A stretch of 64,000 bases of DNA from Globisporangium splendens (lineage: Eukaryota > Oomycota > Peronosporomycetes > Pythiales > Pythiaceae): positions 302,758 through 366,757 of the forward strand of contig VFIW01000044.1 in NCBI GenBank assembly GCA_006386115.1, written 5' to 3'. A program made the position numbers and the translations under genes. Under the pieces are notes generated by a model. It saw nothing but the letters and a program-made list of their open reading frames with translations. It was not told the DNA's origin and searched no databases. Of this stretch, positions 10,628-20,200 are shown one piece after another. How positions within the stretch are numbered: the first letter of the stretch is position 1; each line of letters opens with the position of its first letter.

Positions 10628-11674
10628 ATGCGCGCTGTGCACGTGACCAAATTCGCTGCTGACGGCAACCTCGCGTTCGTGGCGGACGCATCCGAGCCGC
10701 AGTTGAAGCCCGACTCGAACGATCTGCTCGTCAAAGTACTCGCGTGTGCGCTGAATCCCGGCGATTGCCGCCTCGTGAGCGGCAGCGTGTCGCTCGTCAT
10801 GAAGCCCAAGGCGTTCCCGTACATCCCTGGGATCGATGTCTGCGGCGTCATTGTCGCCATGGGCACCAAGTGCAGCGCTACGAGCACGCTCAAAGTCGGC
10901 GACCGCATTGTCGCGTCGCTTGAGCCGCTCGTCCACGGCAGCTTTGCCGACTTGGTCGTGTTTGACGCGAGTCTCGCTGCGATGGCGCCGCCATCAAGCG
11001 TTTGCAGTGCACTGGAGGCTGCGTCGCTGCCTGTCGCTGGATGCACAGCGTTGCAGGCGATCAAAGATGCACGCATTGGTCCAGGGAGCCGCGTGCTCGT
11101 GATTGGGGGCTCGGGTGGTGTCGGCACGCTCGTGATCCAGTTGGCAAAGCTCAAAGGCGCCGCGTTTGTCGCGACGACATCCACGAACGCGGCGCTCGTC
11201 AAATCGCTTGGTGCGGACCTCGTGATTGGTTATCGACACGCCAACTGGTGGGATGTGTTACAACAGCAGCAAGAGGCGCTTCTCGACGTCGTCATCGACT
11301 GTGTGGGCGACGCCGCGTCCTGGCAGCACTGTGATGTCCGCGTATTGCAAAAGAACGGCAGGTACATCGCGGTCGTAGACTCGCCCAACACCGAGGTGCG
11401 CACGATCGGGAACCTGCTCTCGTTCCTCGGCCCCATACTCTGGCGCTCGTTTAATCCGTTCACGACGAGCTACAAGATGGTGTCGAGCTTCCCCAAGGGC
11501 AAGGACGTGCGGGAGCTCGTCGACCTCATGACCGCAACTCCGGGAAAGCTCCACGCCGTGCTGGACCCAGCATCGCCGTTTGAGTTTTCGCTAGAGGGCG
11601 TGGCGCGAGCCGTGGCGCTCCAGAACAGCCACCGCGCCAAGGGGAAGCTCGTGTTCGAGGTCAACAGTGAGTGA
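10628..11674 (+). CDS. Medium-chain dehydrogenase/reductase (quinone oxidoreductase-like)
   Basis: The frame encodes 348 residues without introns. The N-terminal half is the GroES-like domain (LALNPGD-type motif as ACALNPGDCRL, then PYIPGIDVCGVI), followed by a Rossmann domain with the NADPH-binding motif GGSGGVG (residues about 160-166) and SLGADLVIGY. It lacks the zinc-binding Cys/His set of true alcohol dehydrogenases, so it belongs with the zinc-independent quinone oxidoreductase and RTN4IP1-like group. It probably reduces quinones or enones with NAD(P)H. The ATG sits directly after AAAACAGACC and there is no better upstream start. No targeting peptide is evident. The gene lies 570 bp upstream of NFS1 on the same strand, but no functional link is implied. 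Confidence 0.9.
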   Translation: MRAVHVTKFAADGNLAFVADASEPQLKPDSNDLLVKVLACALNPGDCRLVSGSVSLVMKPKAFPYIPGIDVCGVIVAMGTKCSATSTLKVGDRIVASLEPLVHGSFADLVVFDASLAAMAPPSSVCSALEAASLPVAGCTALQAIKDARIGPGSRVLVIGGSGGVGTLVIQLAKLKGAAFVATTSTNAALVKSLGADLVIGYRHANWWDVLQQQQEALLDVVIDCVGDAASWQHCDVRVLQKNGRYIAVVDSPNTEVRTIGNLLSFLGPILWRSFNPFTTSYKMVSSFPKGKDVRELVDLMTATPGKLHAVLDPASPFEFSLEGVARAVALQNSHRAKGKLVFEVNSE

Positions 11675-12246
11675 ATAGCGACAATGGAGTCAAGCGTGTC
11701 ATTCGTGGTTCTACGCAGGTTGCAGGGAAAAAACTGAGGTTATGGAGCCGACTACTTGAGCTAAGTGCGAAATATTGATATACACAGCGCAATAGAGAGC
11801 GAGTGACAGCGCAGCCTTGTGTATCATTTTCCCATTGCCAGCCTTAGGAAAATGAATGCAATCGTTTGCGCTTTTGCAGCGTTGTGCTGCTGGAAATGGC
11901 CACACAGATCACTGATGTTAAACAAGATGGAAACGTGAGTGTGTGTCAACTGCGCAATCATTCAGTGGCGCCAAGGCACGTGCTTTCGTTTTCTGTTGTC
12001 TCTATACACCCTATCTCAGTATCCTGTACTCAACACCGTATTCCACATTTGTGTCCTTCAGTAGCAAAGACCACCATTCTTAAGTTCGTACTACTGCATT
12101 GTATTATTCAAACGTATAATACGCTGTGTGCGATTGCGTGTCGTCTGGGACCCTGTAATCCAACGTTCCATTCCTCTTCCAAACAGCAAAGCCACACACA
12201 CACATCAACAACCACAGAAGCTGAACGAGAAGCGCCGCTGACCGAG
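11675..12246. other. Intergenic/promoter region of NFS1
   Basis: The NFS1 frame stays open upstream to 11866, but that part lacks coding character. A CA run occurs at about 12195-12206, just before the start. Confidence 0.6.
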
Positions 12247-13725
12247 ATGCTGCCGATGATCAAGCCGCAGCTCCTGCGCGCCGTGCGCACGCGCGTCGCC
12301 TCTGCTGCGAATAACGCGAACGTCGCCCCTGCGGCCGCGAGCACCGTGGCGGCAACGCGCCGCGCGTTCGCGACGGACAAGCGCTACCAGCCGGTGAACC
12401 CCGTGCCCGAGAGCGTGCTCGCGAATGTGAACTCGCTCGAGATCTTCTCGCCGGGCTTCTCGGTGCGCGAGAGCGAGGCCACGGGCAAGGACGGAAAGGC
12501 GACCGGCAAGCCCGCGTACCTGGACTTCCAGGCCACGACGCCCATGGATCCGCGCGTGCTGGACGCCATGATGCCGCACATGACGTACGGCTTCGGCAAC
12601 CCGCACTCGACGACCCACGAGTACGGTTGGGACGCCGACGCCGCGGTGGAGAAGGCTCGCGAGAGCGTCGCGGACCTGATCGGCGCCAACTCGAAGGAGA
12701 TTATCTTCACGTCAGGCGCAACCGAGTCGAACAACGCGATCCTCAAGGGCATCGCGCACTTCACAAAAGCCAAGAAGAAACACATCGTCACGACCCAGAT
12801 CGAGCACAAGTGCGTCTTGGACTCGTGCCGCGTGCTCGAGTCCGAGGGCTTTGACGTGACGTACTTGCCCGTGGGTCAGAACGGACTGATCGACCTGGAG
12901 CAGCTGAAGGCTGCGATCCGGCCCGACACGGCGCTCGTGTCGGTCATCGCCGTGCACAACGAGATCGGCGTCGTGCAGCCGCTCAAGGAGATCGGCGCGA
13001 TCTGCCGCGAGCGCAAGGTGTTTTTCCACACGGACGCCGCGCAGATGCTCGGCAAGCTCCCGATCGACGTGAACGAGCTCAACATCGACGTCATGTCGCT
13101 CTCGGGTCACAAGATCTACGGTCCCAAGGGCATCGGCGCCATGTACGTGCGTCGTCGTCCGCGCGTGCGTCTCGACCCGATCATCTCCGGTGGTGGTCAG
13201 GAACGCGGCCTGCGCAGCGGCACGCTTGCGCACCCGCTCTGCGTGGGCTTCGGCAAGGCGTGCGACGTCGCAAAGCTCGAGATGGAGAACGACCACAAGT
13301 GGGTGAGCTACCTCTCGAAGAAGCTCTACGACGGCATCACGAGCCAGATCGACCACGTGGTGCTCAACGGCGACCTGGCGCAGCGCTACCCGGGCAACCT
13401 GAACCTGTCGTTCGCGTACGTCGAGGGCGAGTCGCTGCTCATGGCGCTCAAGAACATCGCTGTGTCGTCGGGCAGCGCGTGCACGAGCGCGTCGCTCGAG
13501 CCGTCGTACGTACTGCGCGCCATCGGCGTGGGCGAGGACCTGGCGCACACGTCGATCCGCTTCGGGCTCGGCCGGTTCACGACGGAGGAGGAGGTGGATT
13601 TCGCCATCGACATGTGCATCAAGCACGTCACGCGGCTGCGCGAGATGAGTCCGCTCTGGGAGATGGTGCAGGAAGGCATCGACCCCAACACGATCCAGTG
13701 GTCCCAGGACGTGCACCACCACTGA
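12247..13725 (+). CDS. NFS1: Mitochondrial cysteine desulfurase NFS1
   Basis: The product is a PLP enzyme that removes sulfur from cysteine for Fe-S cluster assembly on ISCU in mitochondria; the frame encodes 492 residues. The N-terminus ([20 protein letters not shown], with a later RRAFATD) is Arg/Ala-rich like a mitochondrial presequence. The mature enzyme begins near [20 protein letters not shown]. The PLP lysine is in [10 protein letters not shown] (Lys about 289). The catalytic cysteine loop is [19 protein letters not shown] (Cys about 412). The C-terminus [10 protein letters not shown] and HHH end agree with eukaryotic NFS1. The ATG at 12247 was chosen because the coding bias begins there. 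It is intronless and strongly codon-biased, which also creates a long antisense frame. Confidence 0.97.
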   Translation: MLPMIKPQLLRAVRTRVASAANNANVAPAAASTVAATRRAFATDKRYQPVNPVPESVLANVNSLEIFSPGFSVRESEATGKDGKATGKPAYLDFQATTPMDPRVLDAMMPHMTYGFGNPHSTTHEYGWDADAAVEKARESVADLIGANSKEIIFTSGATESNNAILKGIAHFTKAKKKHIVTTQIEHKCVLDSCRVLESEGFDVTYLPVGQNGLIDLEQLKAAIRPDTALVSVIAVHNEIGVVQPLKEIGAICRERKVFFHTDAAQMLGKLPIDVNELNIDVMSLSGHKIYGPKGIGAMYVRRRPRVRLDPIISGGGQERGLRSGTLAHPLCVGFGKACDVAKLEMENDHKWVSYLSKKLYDGITSQIDHVVLNGDLAQRYPGNLNLSFAYVEGESLLMALKNIAVSSGSACTSASLEPSYVLRAIGVGEDLAHTSIRFGLGRFTTEEEVDFAIDMCIKHVTRLREMSPLWEMVQEGIDPNTIQWSQDVHHH

Positions 13726-13858
13726 GCTCACAGGCGAACGGAAGGAAGAAGATAGGACGAGTGCATCTCTTTATTTTCTCTTGATAACAATGCAGCAAAG
13801 TATGTGCCTGTAACTATGATCCCCATGTCCATTCATTGTCCTTCTCATGAGGACAGAC

Positions 13859-16800
13859 TTAGACGATGTCGTTGCGCTCGTCCTGATCGTACTTAAATAC
13901 CCACGCAGCGAACGAGTTGGCGGACGACGACACGCGGCGCAGCAGCGACGGCTGGCGCTCCATGACGGCGTACGTGCGGCGGCTGCGCGGCGGCAGCTCG
14001 CCCACTTCGTCGGTCTCCTCGTTCGCCTTGGGTTTACTCTCGTTCTCGCTGTCGCTGCAGTTGCCGTCTTCGTGGACGGTGACCGGGATCGCCTGGTCCA
14101 GCGGCTCGCTCACGACGACCACGACGTCCTCGTCGCGCGGCAGGCGGTGTGATGACGCCTTCCGCAGCAACGGCATGCGCTTATTGTCTCTCCGGGGCTC
14201 CCTTCTCGACGCGGAAGACGACAGCGGCGTCGCGGCTCCAGGAGCAGGAGCGGCGCCAGGCGAGGCTGCCACTGGCGCAGCTGAGCTCTTCGGCGGAGCT
14301 TGAGCATCCCCCGCCACGACGTACCGCACTTGGCCCGACTGCGGATCGCGCTCGGGTTCGATGCTCTCGATCAAGTAGTTGTCCAACACGCGGAACGCGC
14401 GCTTGCGGCGCAGCTTCTCCTGCTCGCGGCGCGCGAGACGCTGCTGCGGGTCGTCGAAGACCCACATGGTCTCGCCGCCGCTGCTGCTGCCGCTGCCACT
14501 GCCCGGGCGGACGTCGTTCTCGTCGCGGTCGACGTCCGAGTGATCGCTGTCGCCCCCGTCTTGTCCCGTGTGGCGTCGTCGCTGACGTGCCTGGCGCTCC
14601 AGTGCGCGTCGCGCGTGGCGCTGGCGCCGCGACAGCGTGTCCTGGATCGAGTGGAACACGTCGACGATGGTCGAGTCGTAGTGCTTCTCGAACTTGTCCA
14701 ATTGGATCTTGCCGTCGAGCTCCAGCACCTTCTTCTCGCGCAGTGAGCAGCCGATGCCGTTGATCAGGTCGTCCGAGTCATGGTCGTCGTCGTCGTCCTC
14801 CGTGTGGCTCTCGCCGTCGCGTCGCTTGCCGCCGTCCGTGTCGCGCATGGCAGCGTCCACGATCGAGTCGACGTCGTCGTCGCCCTTCCGCCAGATAGAC
14901 GCCGACGACGGACGCATGCTGTCGTTGCCGCCGCGGAAGCTCAGGAACGACGCCGCGTTGAGGAAACTCTGGCGCTGGCGCTCGCGCCGCAGCTTGTCCA
15001 AGCGCTGCTTCTCGTGGTACGCGCGGAGCCTCTCGAGCTTCTCGATATGCGCCGTCGCGCGCTCCACGAGGATCTGCCACCGCTCGCGGAGCTGCTCGGC
15101 TGTGTACAGCTCGAACTGCGGTGTGTAGCCGCGCTGCTTGGCGAGCAGCTTGTCGAGCAGCATGATGAGGTCCCACTTGGGACCCACGCGCTCAACCGCG
15201 AGCACGAGCATCTCGTCGTTGAAGCAGTCGCAGTGCATGAGCCGCTCGGTGCAGTACGGACACGTGTCACGCCAGCCCCACGTCTTGATCACGAGGTACC
15301 ATGAGTAGTCCATGACGAGCCCGAGGATCGACAGCCGCGTGATCGCCGCCAGGATGCCAAAGTACATGAACTTCTTCAGGAATGTGCAGCTCCGGTACAT
15401 CCAAATGTAAAACATCGGACCCTGTGTGAGTCCGATGAGCACGGCGACCAAGCACTGCAGGAAGAACGCGAAGCGGAACGAGAATCTGGACGTGTCGCCG
15501 CCCGCAGCCTGCACGCGAAAGTACTTGCGGCGCTGCCGGAAGATGAGCTTGAAGATCTCCTTGAAGATCGCCTTGCCGAGCGACGGTAGGATCATGATGA
15601 GCACGTAGTAGATGATGACGCTCGCGAAGAGCGAGAGCTTGTCGCCCATGCTGTCGCGCAGCATCACGAGCACGAAGAGCACGTAGAACGTGAGGTAGAG
15701 CGAGCAGAAGATGATGATCGCGCGCTCGCTCATCGACAGCCGCTCGTTGCGGTACGGGAAGAAGATCCACGTGAAGTAGTTCTCGTGGCGCCACCACGTG
15801 TAGAACGGCTCGTACGGCTTGCGCATCTTCTTCCAGCAGCACGGTCCCAGCAGCCGCGTCTTAGGCACCTTGCGGTCCCACGGCATGGGCTGCCAGTAGT
15901 CCACTTCGTCTTCGGGCACCTCGAACTCCTTCTTGTAGTTGCGCTCGAGGTTGGCGCGGAAGCTCTCGCACCGGTAGAGCATCTGGAACACGCGCAGCCC
16001 GAAGAGCGCGACGATGATGAACGGCAGGAAGATGAGCAGGTACGAGCCACCTTTCCACCCCGAGTCCGAGCACTGGTCGGGCATTGGGTTCACGTAGATG
16101 CGCCGGATCGCCAGGCCCAGGTAGCCCGCGTCGCTTGTCACTGGTCGCTGCTTGAGCTTGAACACCTTGGTGCCGGACTCGAGCGGTGTCGGCAGCTGCC
16201 GTGTCTGGCAATAGTCCAGCTCCGGATGCGCTGGCAGGACGCACGGCTGCACGACAAAGAACATGTCGTCGTCGTTCTGGATGTACGCGTCCGGCAGACT
16301 CGCGTACGTCGTGCGCAGTGTCGAGCCTTCTGCGACGTACTGGAACGGCTTGCCCTCGACGTAGTCCTCGAAGTCGTCCTCCGAGAGCAGCAGCGCCTGG
16401 AAGTAGCTCGTGTTGCTCACCGAGCCGTCGGCTTCGAACGTCACCTGGGACGAGATGTCGTACCGGAGGTGGAAGCTCACTTCGTCGCGCAGGTGCAGGA
16501 ATGTGAAGTTCCTCGTCACCACGACGTTCTGCTTCACGAACGCGTCCAAATGGAGCACCTCGTTGAGCGACAGGTGCGCGAGGAGCAGGGCCATGACGAT
16601 ACTCACGATGATGCCGATACACAGCCACACCCAGAACTGGATGCACCCGCGCCGCTTGCTGTGGCGCGTGCCGATGTACTCGTTCCAGAAGTGGACAGGG
16701 TCCTTGACCACCGGTCGCTCGAGGATGAACGAGCTGCGGCGTCCCCTACCGTCCTCGTCGTCTTCGTCGATCTCGTCGCTGTCCAGGCCGCTGCCATCGA

Positions 16801-17575
16801 CTTCGATCTGCGGCTCGTGGCCGATGGACCGCGAGTACGCGACGTACGCCTCGAGCAGCTCTGTGTTGAGCTTGCGGTCGGCCGCCGTGAGCACGTACTT
16901 GGAGCCCTTGCGCGCCAGGTTGCGCGACGTCTTGCGCGTGAACGTGCTCAGACTCACGGACTGCCGCGCGTCGGCGAGCCGCACGATTTCTTTGAATTTC
17001 TCCTCATTTTCTTTGCGCTGGCGGCGCCTCGACGCGGCCGCCGCAGCTTCGCTGACCGCGTTTGAATTATCGGCCGAGTGCCGTCTCTGCATCGCGTACT
17101 GCTGTCGCCGTAGCTGTGAAATCGAGACCGCCGCGTCCGTGGCCGTGCTCACGCTTCTCTTCTTGATGCTGCCCGGCACGTCGTCATCCGTCTCACTGTC
17201 GTGGCTGTAGTAGTCATGGAAACTCGCGTCGCCGTCCTCGCGGTCGGTCTGGAAGTAGATGTCGGTGGTCTGCGAGCTCGAACCGAAGAACGTGGCCGCG
17301 ATCTCGCGCTGGTGCCGCTGCCGTGTCGAGCTGCTCGTGCTCGTCACGCTCGGGTTGCTCGCGACACTCGTGAGGCTCGACGGCGGCGCCAACAGATCGC
17401 GCTTGGGTTCCTGGCCATCGTGGTCGCCGCCGCTGCTGTGCTGCGTCCGCTGCCGCCTCCGCGATGACCTGTCGGCGTTGCTGCCGCTGTCGATTCGGTG
17501 GACGTCGAACGGCACCGCCGAGTCGCGCGTGGGGGTGCCGCTGCTGTCGTCGTCGCCACTCGTCCCGTGCCACAT
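13859..17575 (-). CDS. Large multi-pass membrane protein of unknown function
   Basis: From the ATG at 17575 the frame encodes 1238 residues; an in-frame ATG at 17758 would add 61 residues of poorer quality that include one hydrophobic stretch. In the longer numbering, residues 62-370 are polar, Ser/Arg/Asp-rich and cytosolic-looking. A membrane segment (about 373-395) is followed by an about 175-residue extracytosolic domain with Cys and N-glycosylation sites. Further membrane segments lie at about 571-595, 678-700, 707-728, 758-778 and 795-815. Then comes a Cys/His cluster (CPYCTERLMHCDC), a helical charged region with coiled-coil character (about 885-930) and a long acidic, low-complexity C-terminal tail. 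The layout loosely recalls polycystin-1-like proteins, a weak inference. The gene is convergent with NFS1, with only 133 bp between stops. Confidence 0.8.
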   Translation of the reverse strand: MWHGTSGDDDSSGTPTRDSAVPFDVHRIDSGSNADRSSRRRQRTQHSSGGDHDGQEPKRDLLAPPSSLTSVASNPSVTSTSSSTRQRHQREIAATFFGSSSQTTDIYFQTDREDGDASFHDYYSHDSETDDDVPGSIKKRSVSTATDAAVSISQLRRQQYAMQRRHSADNSNAVSEAAAAASRRRQRKENEEKFKEIVRLADARQSVSLSTFTRKTSRNLARKGSKYVLTAADRKLNTELLEAYVAYSRSIGHEPQIEVDGSGLDSDEIDEDDEDGRGRRSSFILERPVVKDPVHFWNEYIGTRHSKRRGCIQFWVWLCIGIIVSIVMALLLAHLSLNEVLHLDAFVKQNVVVTRNFTFLHLRDEVSFHLRYDISSQVTFEADGSVSNTSYFQALLLSEDDFEDYVEGKPFQYVAEGSTLRTTYASLPDAYIQNDDDMFFVVQPCVLPAHPELDYCQTRQLPTPLESGTKVFKLKQRPVTSDAGYLGLAIRRIYVNPMPDQCSDSGWKGGSYLLIFLPFIIVALFGLRVFQMLYRCESFRANLERNYKKEFEVPEDEVDYWQPMPWDRKVPKTRLLGPCCWKKMRKPYEPFYTWWRHENYFTWIFFPYRNERLSMSERAIIIFCSLYLTFYVLFVLVMLRDSMGDKLSLFASVIIYYVLIMILPSLGKAIFKEIFKLIFRQRRKYFRVQAAGGDTSRFSFRFAFFLQCLVAVLIGLTQGPMFYIWMYRSCTFLKKFMYFGILAAITRLSILGLVMDYSWYLVIKTWGWRDTCPYCTERLMHCDCFNDEMLVLAVERVGPKWDLIMLLDKLLAKQRGYTPQFELYTAEQLRERWQILVERATAHIEKLERLRAYHEKQRLDKLRRERQRQSFLNAASFLSFRGGNDSMRPSSASIWRKGDDDVDSIVDAAMRDTDGGKRRDGESHTEDDDDDHDSDDLINGIGCSLREKKVLELDGKIQLDKFEKHYDSTIVDVFHSIQDTLSRRQRHARRALERQARQRRRHTGQDGGDSDHSDVDRDENDVRPGSGSGSSSGGETMWVFDDPQQRLARREQEKLRRKRAFRVLDNYLIESIEPERDPQSGQVRYVVAGDAQAPPKSSAAPVAASPGAAPAPGAATPLSSSASRREPRRDNKRMPLLRKASSHRLPRDEDVVVVVSEPLDQAIPVTVHEDGNCSDSENESKPKANEETDEVGELPPRSRRTYAVMERQPSLLRRVSSSANSFAAWVFKYDQDERNDIV

Positions 17576-18508
17576 GGGACTCGCGACGCAATAAATGAAA
17601 TAAAGCTGGACTGCGAGATACGCGCAGAAAAGAAAGTGCGATGGTGTTTCGCTCGCGAGATGGCGTTGCACGCAGTGCGTAAACGTCGCGGCACGGCGTC
17701 GTCTGTGTGTGATGCCGCCACAGAAAAAGCTCAGTTTATTTGATGGGGAAGAGCTCATATGGTTAAATTTTTGCTTTTTGCACGGTATTTCGTGCCGGGG
17801 GGATGGTAAAACGTTGTCCTGACTCGCGCACGGTGATTGGCTGGATCAGTAATTCGTACTGGTTCTTTTTTTGACTGGGCACGGTTTCCTTCTTATCAGC
17901 GTTTGAATTAAAATGAGGGTTACGCGCAACTAAAAGAAGGATTTGGGTGAGACAATGACCGTAATCAGTGTCACAGCCCGCACAATCCGTCATCGGATTT
18001 TGCTTTTTGCTTCCAGTCAATTACGCCATCTGTGCTTGCAACAATCACACTGTGGGAAAGAGACCATGGCGATGCAATGGATGGAAGCAAGGCACGCATT
18101 CGTAAATCTAATGAATGGCGCCACTGCTAAAATGGATCCGTCAAACGGCCAAAATAAAACGCTCATGTTTAGTACGGTACACCTAGAAATTAAAAAGTGT
18201 AGCTCCTGCTGTTGGTCAGTCGACGGGGGAGAAATGAAGGAATGGACGGCATTTCGGCAGAGAGGAGCTCTTGTGGTGATAGTCTTTATCCATACTTGTG
18301 AAAATAGAGTCCTTATTATTGATTCGTATCCGAGAGAATTCTGCTCATCGAGCCGCGTATACATGGCGAATGGCATTCAGGTGTCGCAATCGCGTGAGGT
18401 TTAACAGCGTTCGTTATTGGATGGCTGCTTGCAGTGTGATCGAAGGTGGAGGAAACACCACCATAGAATTCTCCATATGAACTTGAGAGGGCACTTGCGA
18501 TGCAATTT

Positions 18509-18598
18509 GCTGACGCGATTACGCCTATTGCAGAGTCTTTCTGTGAATGTGAGCTGACACGATTGCACACAACAATTGCCGAGTCTTTCTGTGAATAT
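18509..18598. repeat. Imperfect 44-bp tandem duplication upstream of actin
   Basis: Two units each start with GCTGACRCGATT and end with the shared 16-mer GAGTCTTTCTGTGAAT (18533-18548 and 18581-18596). They lie about 470 bp upstream of the actin ATG and could be a duplicated regulatory site or a neutral repeat. Confidence 0.8.
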
Positions 18599-19016
18599 TT
18601 GCTGCATCGAACTTAGCGATGTCGTCCAGCTAAGTCCGAGATGAAATACGCACTTTATGAGAAAAGCACAGACTGTCTTGTTGTGAAACTGTACCACACT
18701 CTTTACATAAATTACGCAAATAGCTATGGACTGTCGCTCAATTTGTCGTACTGTATTTGTTACAAATCCTCTGGGTTGTTGTTGTGCAGTTGTTCCACGA
18801 CGACAGTGCAACAGCCAGGATCCCCGTGTCACAAATTCTTGTTCACTGGAATCAGTTATATTCGTCCAGTACAGTACTTCCTCTTTCAGCCATCTCTGTT
18901 GTTTGATTGACATTATATCAGTACACTGAAGATCTACAACCCGACACCGTCTGTTTGTCTCACGATCATCACTCTGCGAACGGAAGGTCTCTTTGCACTG
19001 CATCGCGCTTTCAGCA

Positions 19017-19032
19017 GCTCATTTGCGATTCC
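19017..19032 (+). promoter_or_regulatory. Oomycete Inr+FPR core promoter of actin
   Basis: GCTCATTTGCGATTCC closely matches the oomycete initiator plus flanking promoter region consensus (GCTCATTYY followed by NCAWTTT). It lies 38-53 bases upstream of the ATG, a normal 5' UTR length for this group. Confidence 0.75.
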
Positions 19033-19069
19033 GAGAGCTCCGACGAACCCCAAAAACACTCAAGATAAG

Positions 19070-20200
19070 ATGGCTGACGAAGACGTGCAAGCTCTCGTTG
19101 TGGACAACGGTTCCGGTATGTGCAAGGCCGGGTTCGCCGGTGACGATGCTCCTCGCGCCGTGTTCCCATCGATCGTGGGTCGCCCGAAGCACTTGGGCAT
19201 CATGGTCGGCATGGACCAGAAGGACGCGTACGTGGGTGACGAAGCGCAGTCGAAGCGTGGTGTGCTCACGTTGAAGTACCCAATTGAACACGGTATCGTT
19301 ACCAACTGGGACGACATGGAGAAGATCTGGCACCACACCTTCTACAACGAGCTGCGTGTGGCTCCAGAAGAGCACCCAGTGTTGTTGACCGAGGCGCCTT
19401 TGAACCCAAAGGCGAACCGTGAACGTATGACCCAGATCATGTTCGAGACGTTCAACGTGCCAGCCATGTACGTGAACATCCAAGCCGTGCTCTCGTTGTA
19501 CGCTTCGGGTCGTACCACTGGTTGTGTGCTCGACTCTGGTGATGGTGTGTCGCACACTGTGCCGATCTACGAAGGTTACGCGCTTCCTCACGCGATTGTC
19601 CGTTTGGACTTGGCTGGTCGCGATTTGACGGACTACATGATGAAGATCTTGACCGAGCGTGGTTACTCGTTCACCACCACGGCTGAGCGCGAAATCGTGC
19701 GTGACATCAAGGAGAAGCTGACGTACGTTGCTCTGGACTTCGACCAAGAGATGAAGACGGCTGCCGAGTCGTCGGGTCTTGAGAAGTCGTACGAGCTTCC
19801 AGATGGCAACGTGATCGTGATCGGCAACGAGCGTTTCCGTACCCCAGAAGTGCTGTTCCAGCCTTCGTTGATCGGTAAGGAAGCTTCGGGTATCCACGAC
19901 TGCACTTTCCAGACGATCATGAAGTGTGATGTCGATATCCGTAAGGACTTGTACTGCAACATCGTGCTGTCGGGTGGTACCACCATGTACCCAGGTATCG
20001 GTGAGCGTATGACGAAGGAGTTGACTGCGTTGGCTCCATCGACGATGAAGATCAAGGTGGTTGCGCCACCAGAGCGTAAGTACTCGGTCTGGATCGGTGG
20101 TTCGATTTTGTCGTCGCTGTCGACGTTCCAGCAGATGTGGATCTCGAAGGCGGAGTACGATGAATCGGGTCCTTCGATTGTCCACCGCAAGTGCTTCTAA
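19070..20200 (+). CDS. act: Actin
   Basis: This is a full-length 376-residue actin, intronless, and the structural protein of microfilaments. Family landmarks are all present: [20 protein letters not shown] (nucleotide loop), [41 protein letters not shown], and the end [11 protein letters not shown]. Codon choice is strongly biased, as expected for a highly expressed gene, and creates an antisense frame of 400 codons that is not a gene. The core promoter is recognisable at 19017-19032. Confidence 0.99.

Larger units (their letters stand above)
17576..19069. other. Intergenic region between the membrane-protein gene and actin
   Basis: This is a divergent spacer holding both promoters. No gene is supported. 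It contains an imperfect 44-bp tandem duplication (18509-18598) and the actin core promoter (19017-19032). Confidence 0.6.

Noticed and set aside
12712..13731. 339-codon antisense frame over NFS1
   Set aside because: Shadow of a GC-rich coding strand; Arg/His/Val-rich with no domain.
15785..17065. 426-codon plus-strand frame opposite the large membrane protein
   Set aside because: Shadow frame; the minus strand has membrane helices and normal composition.
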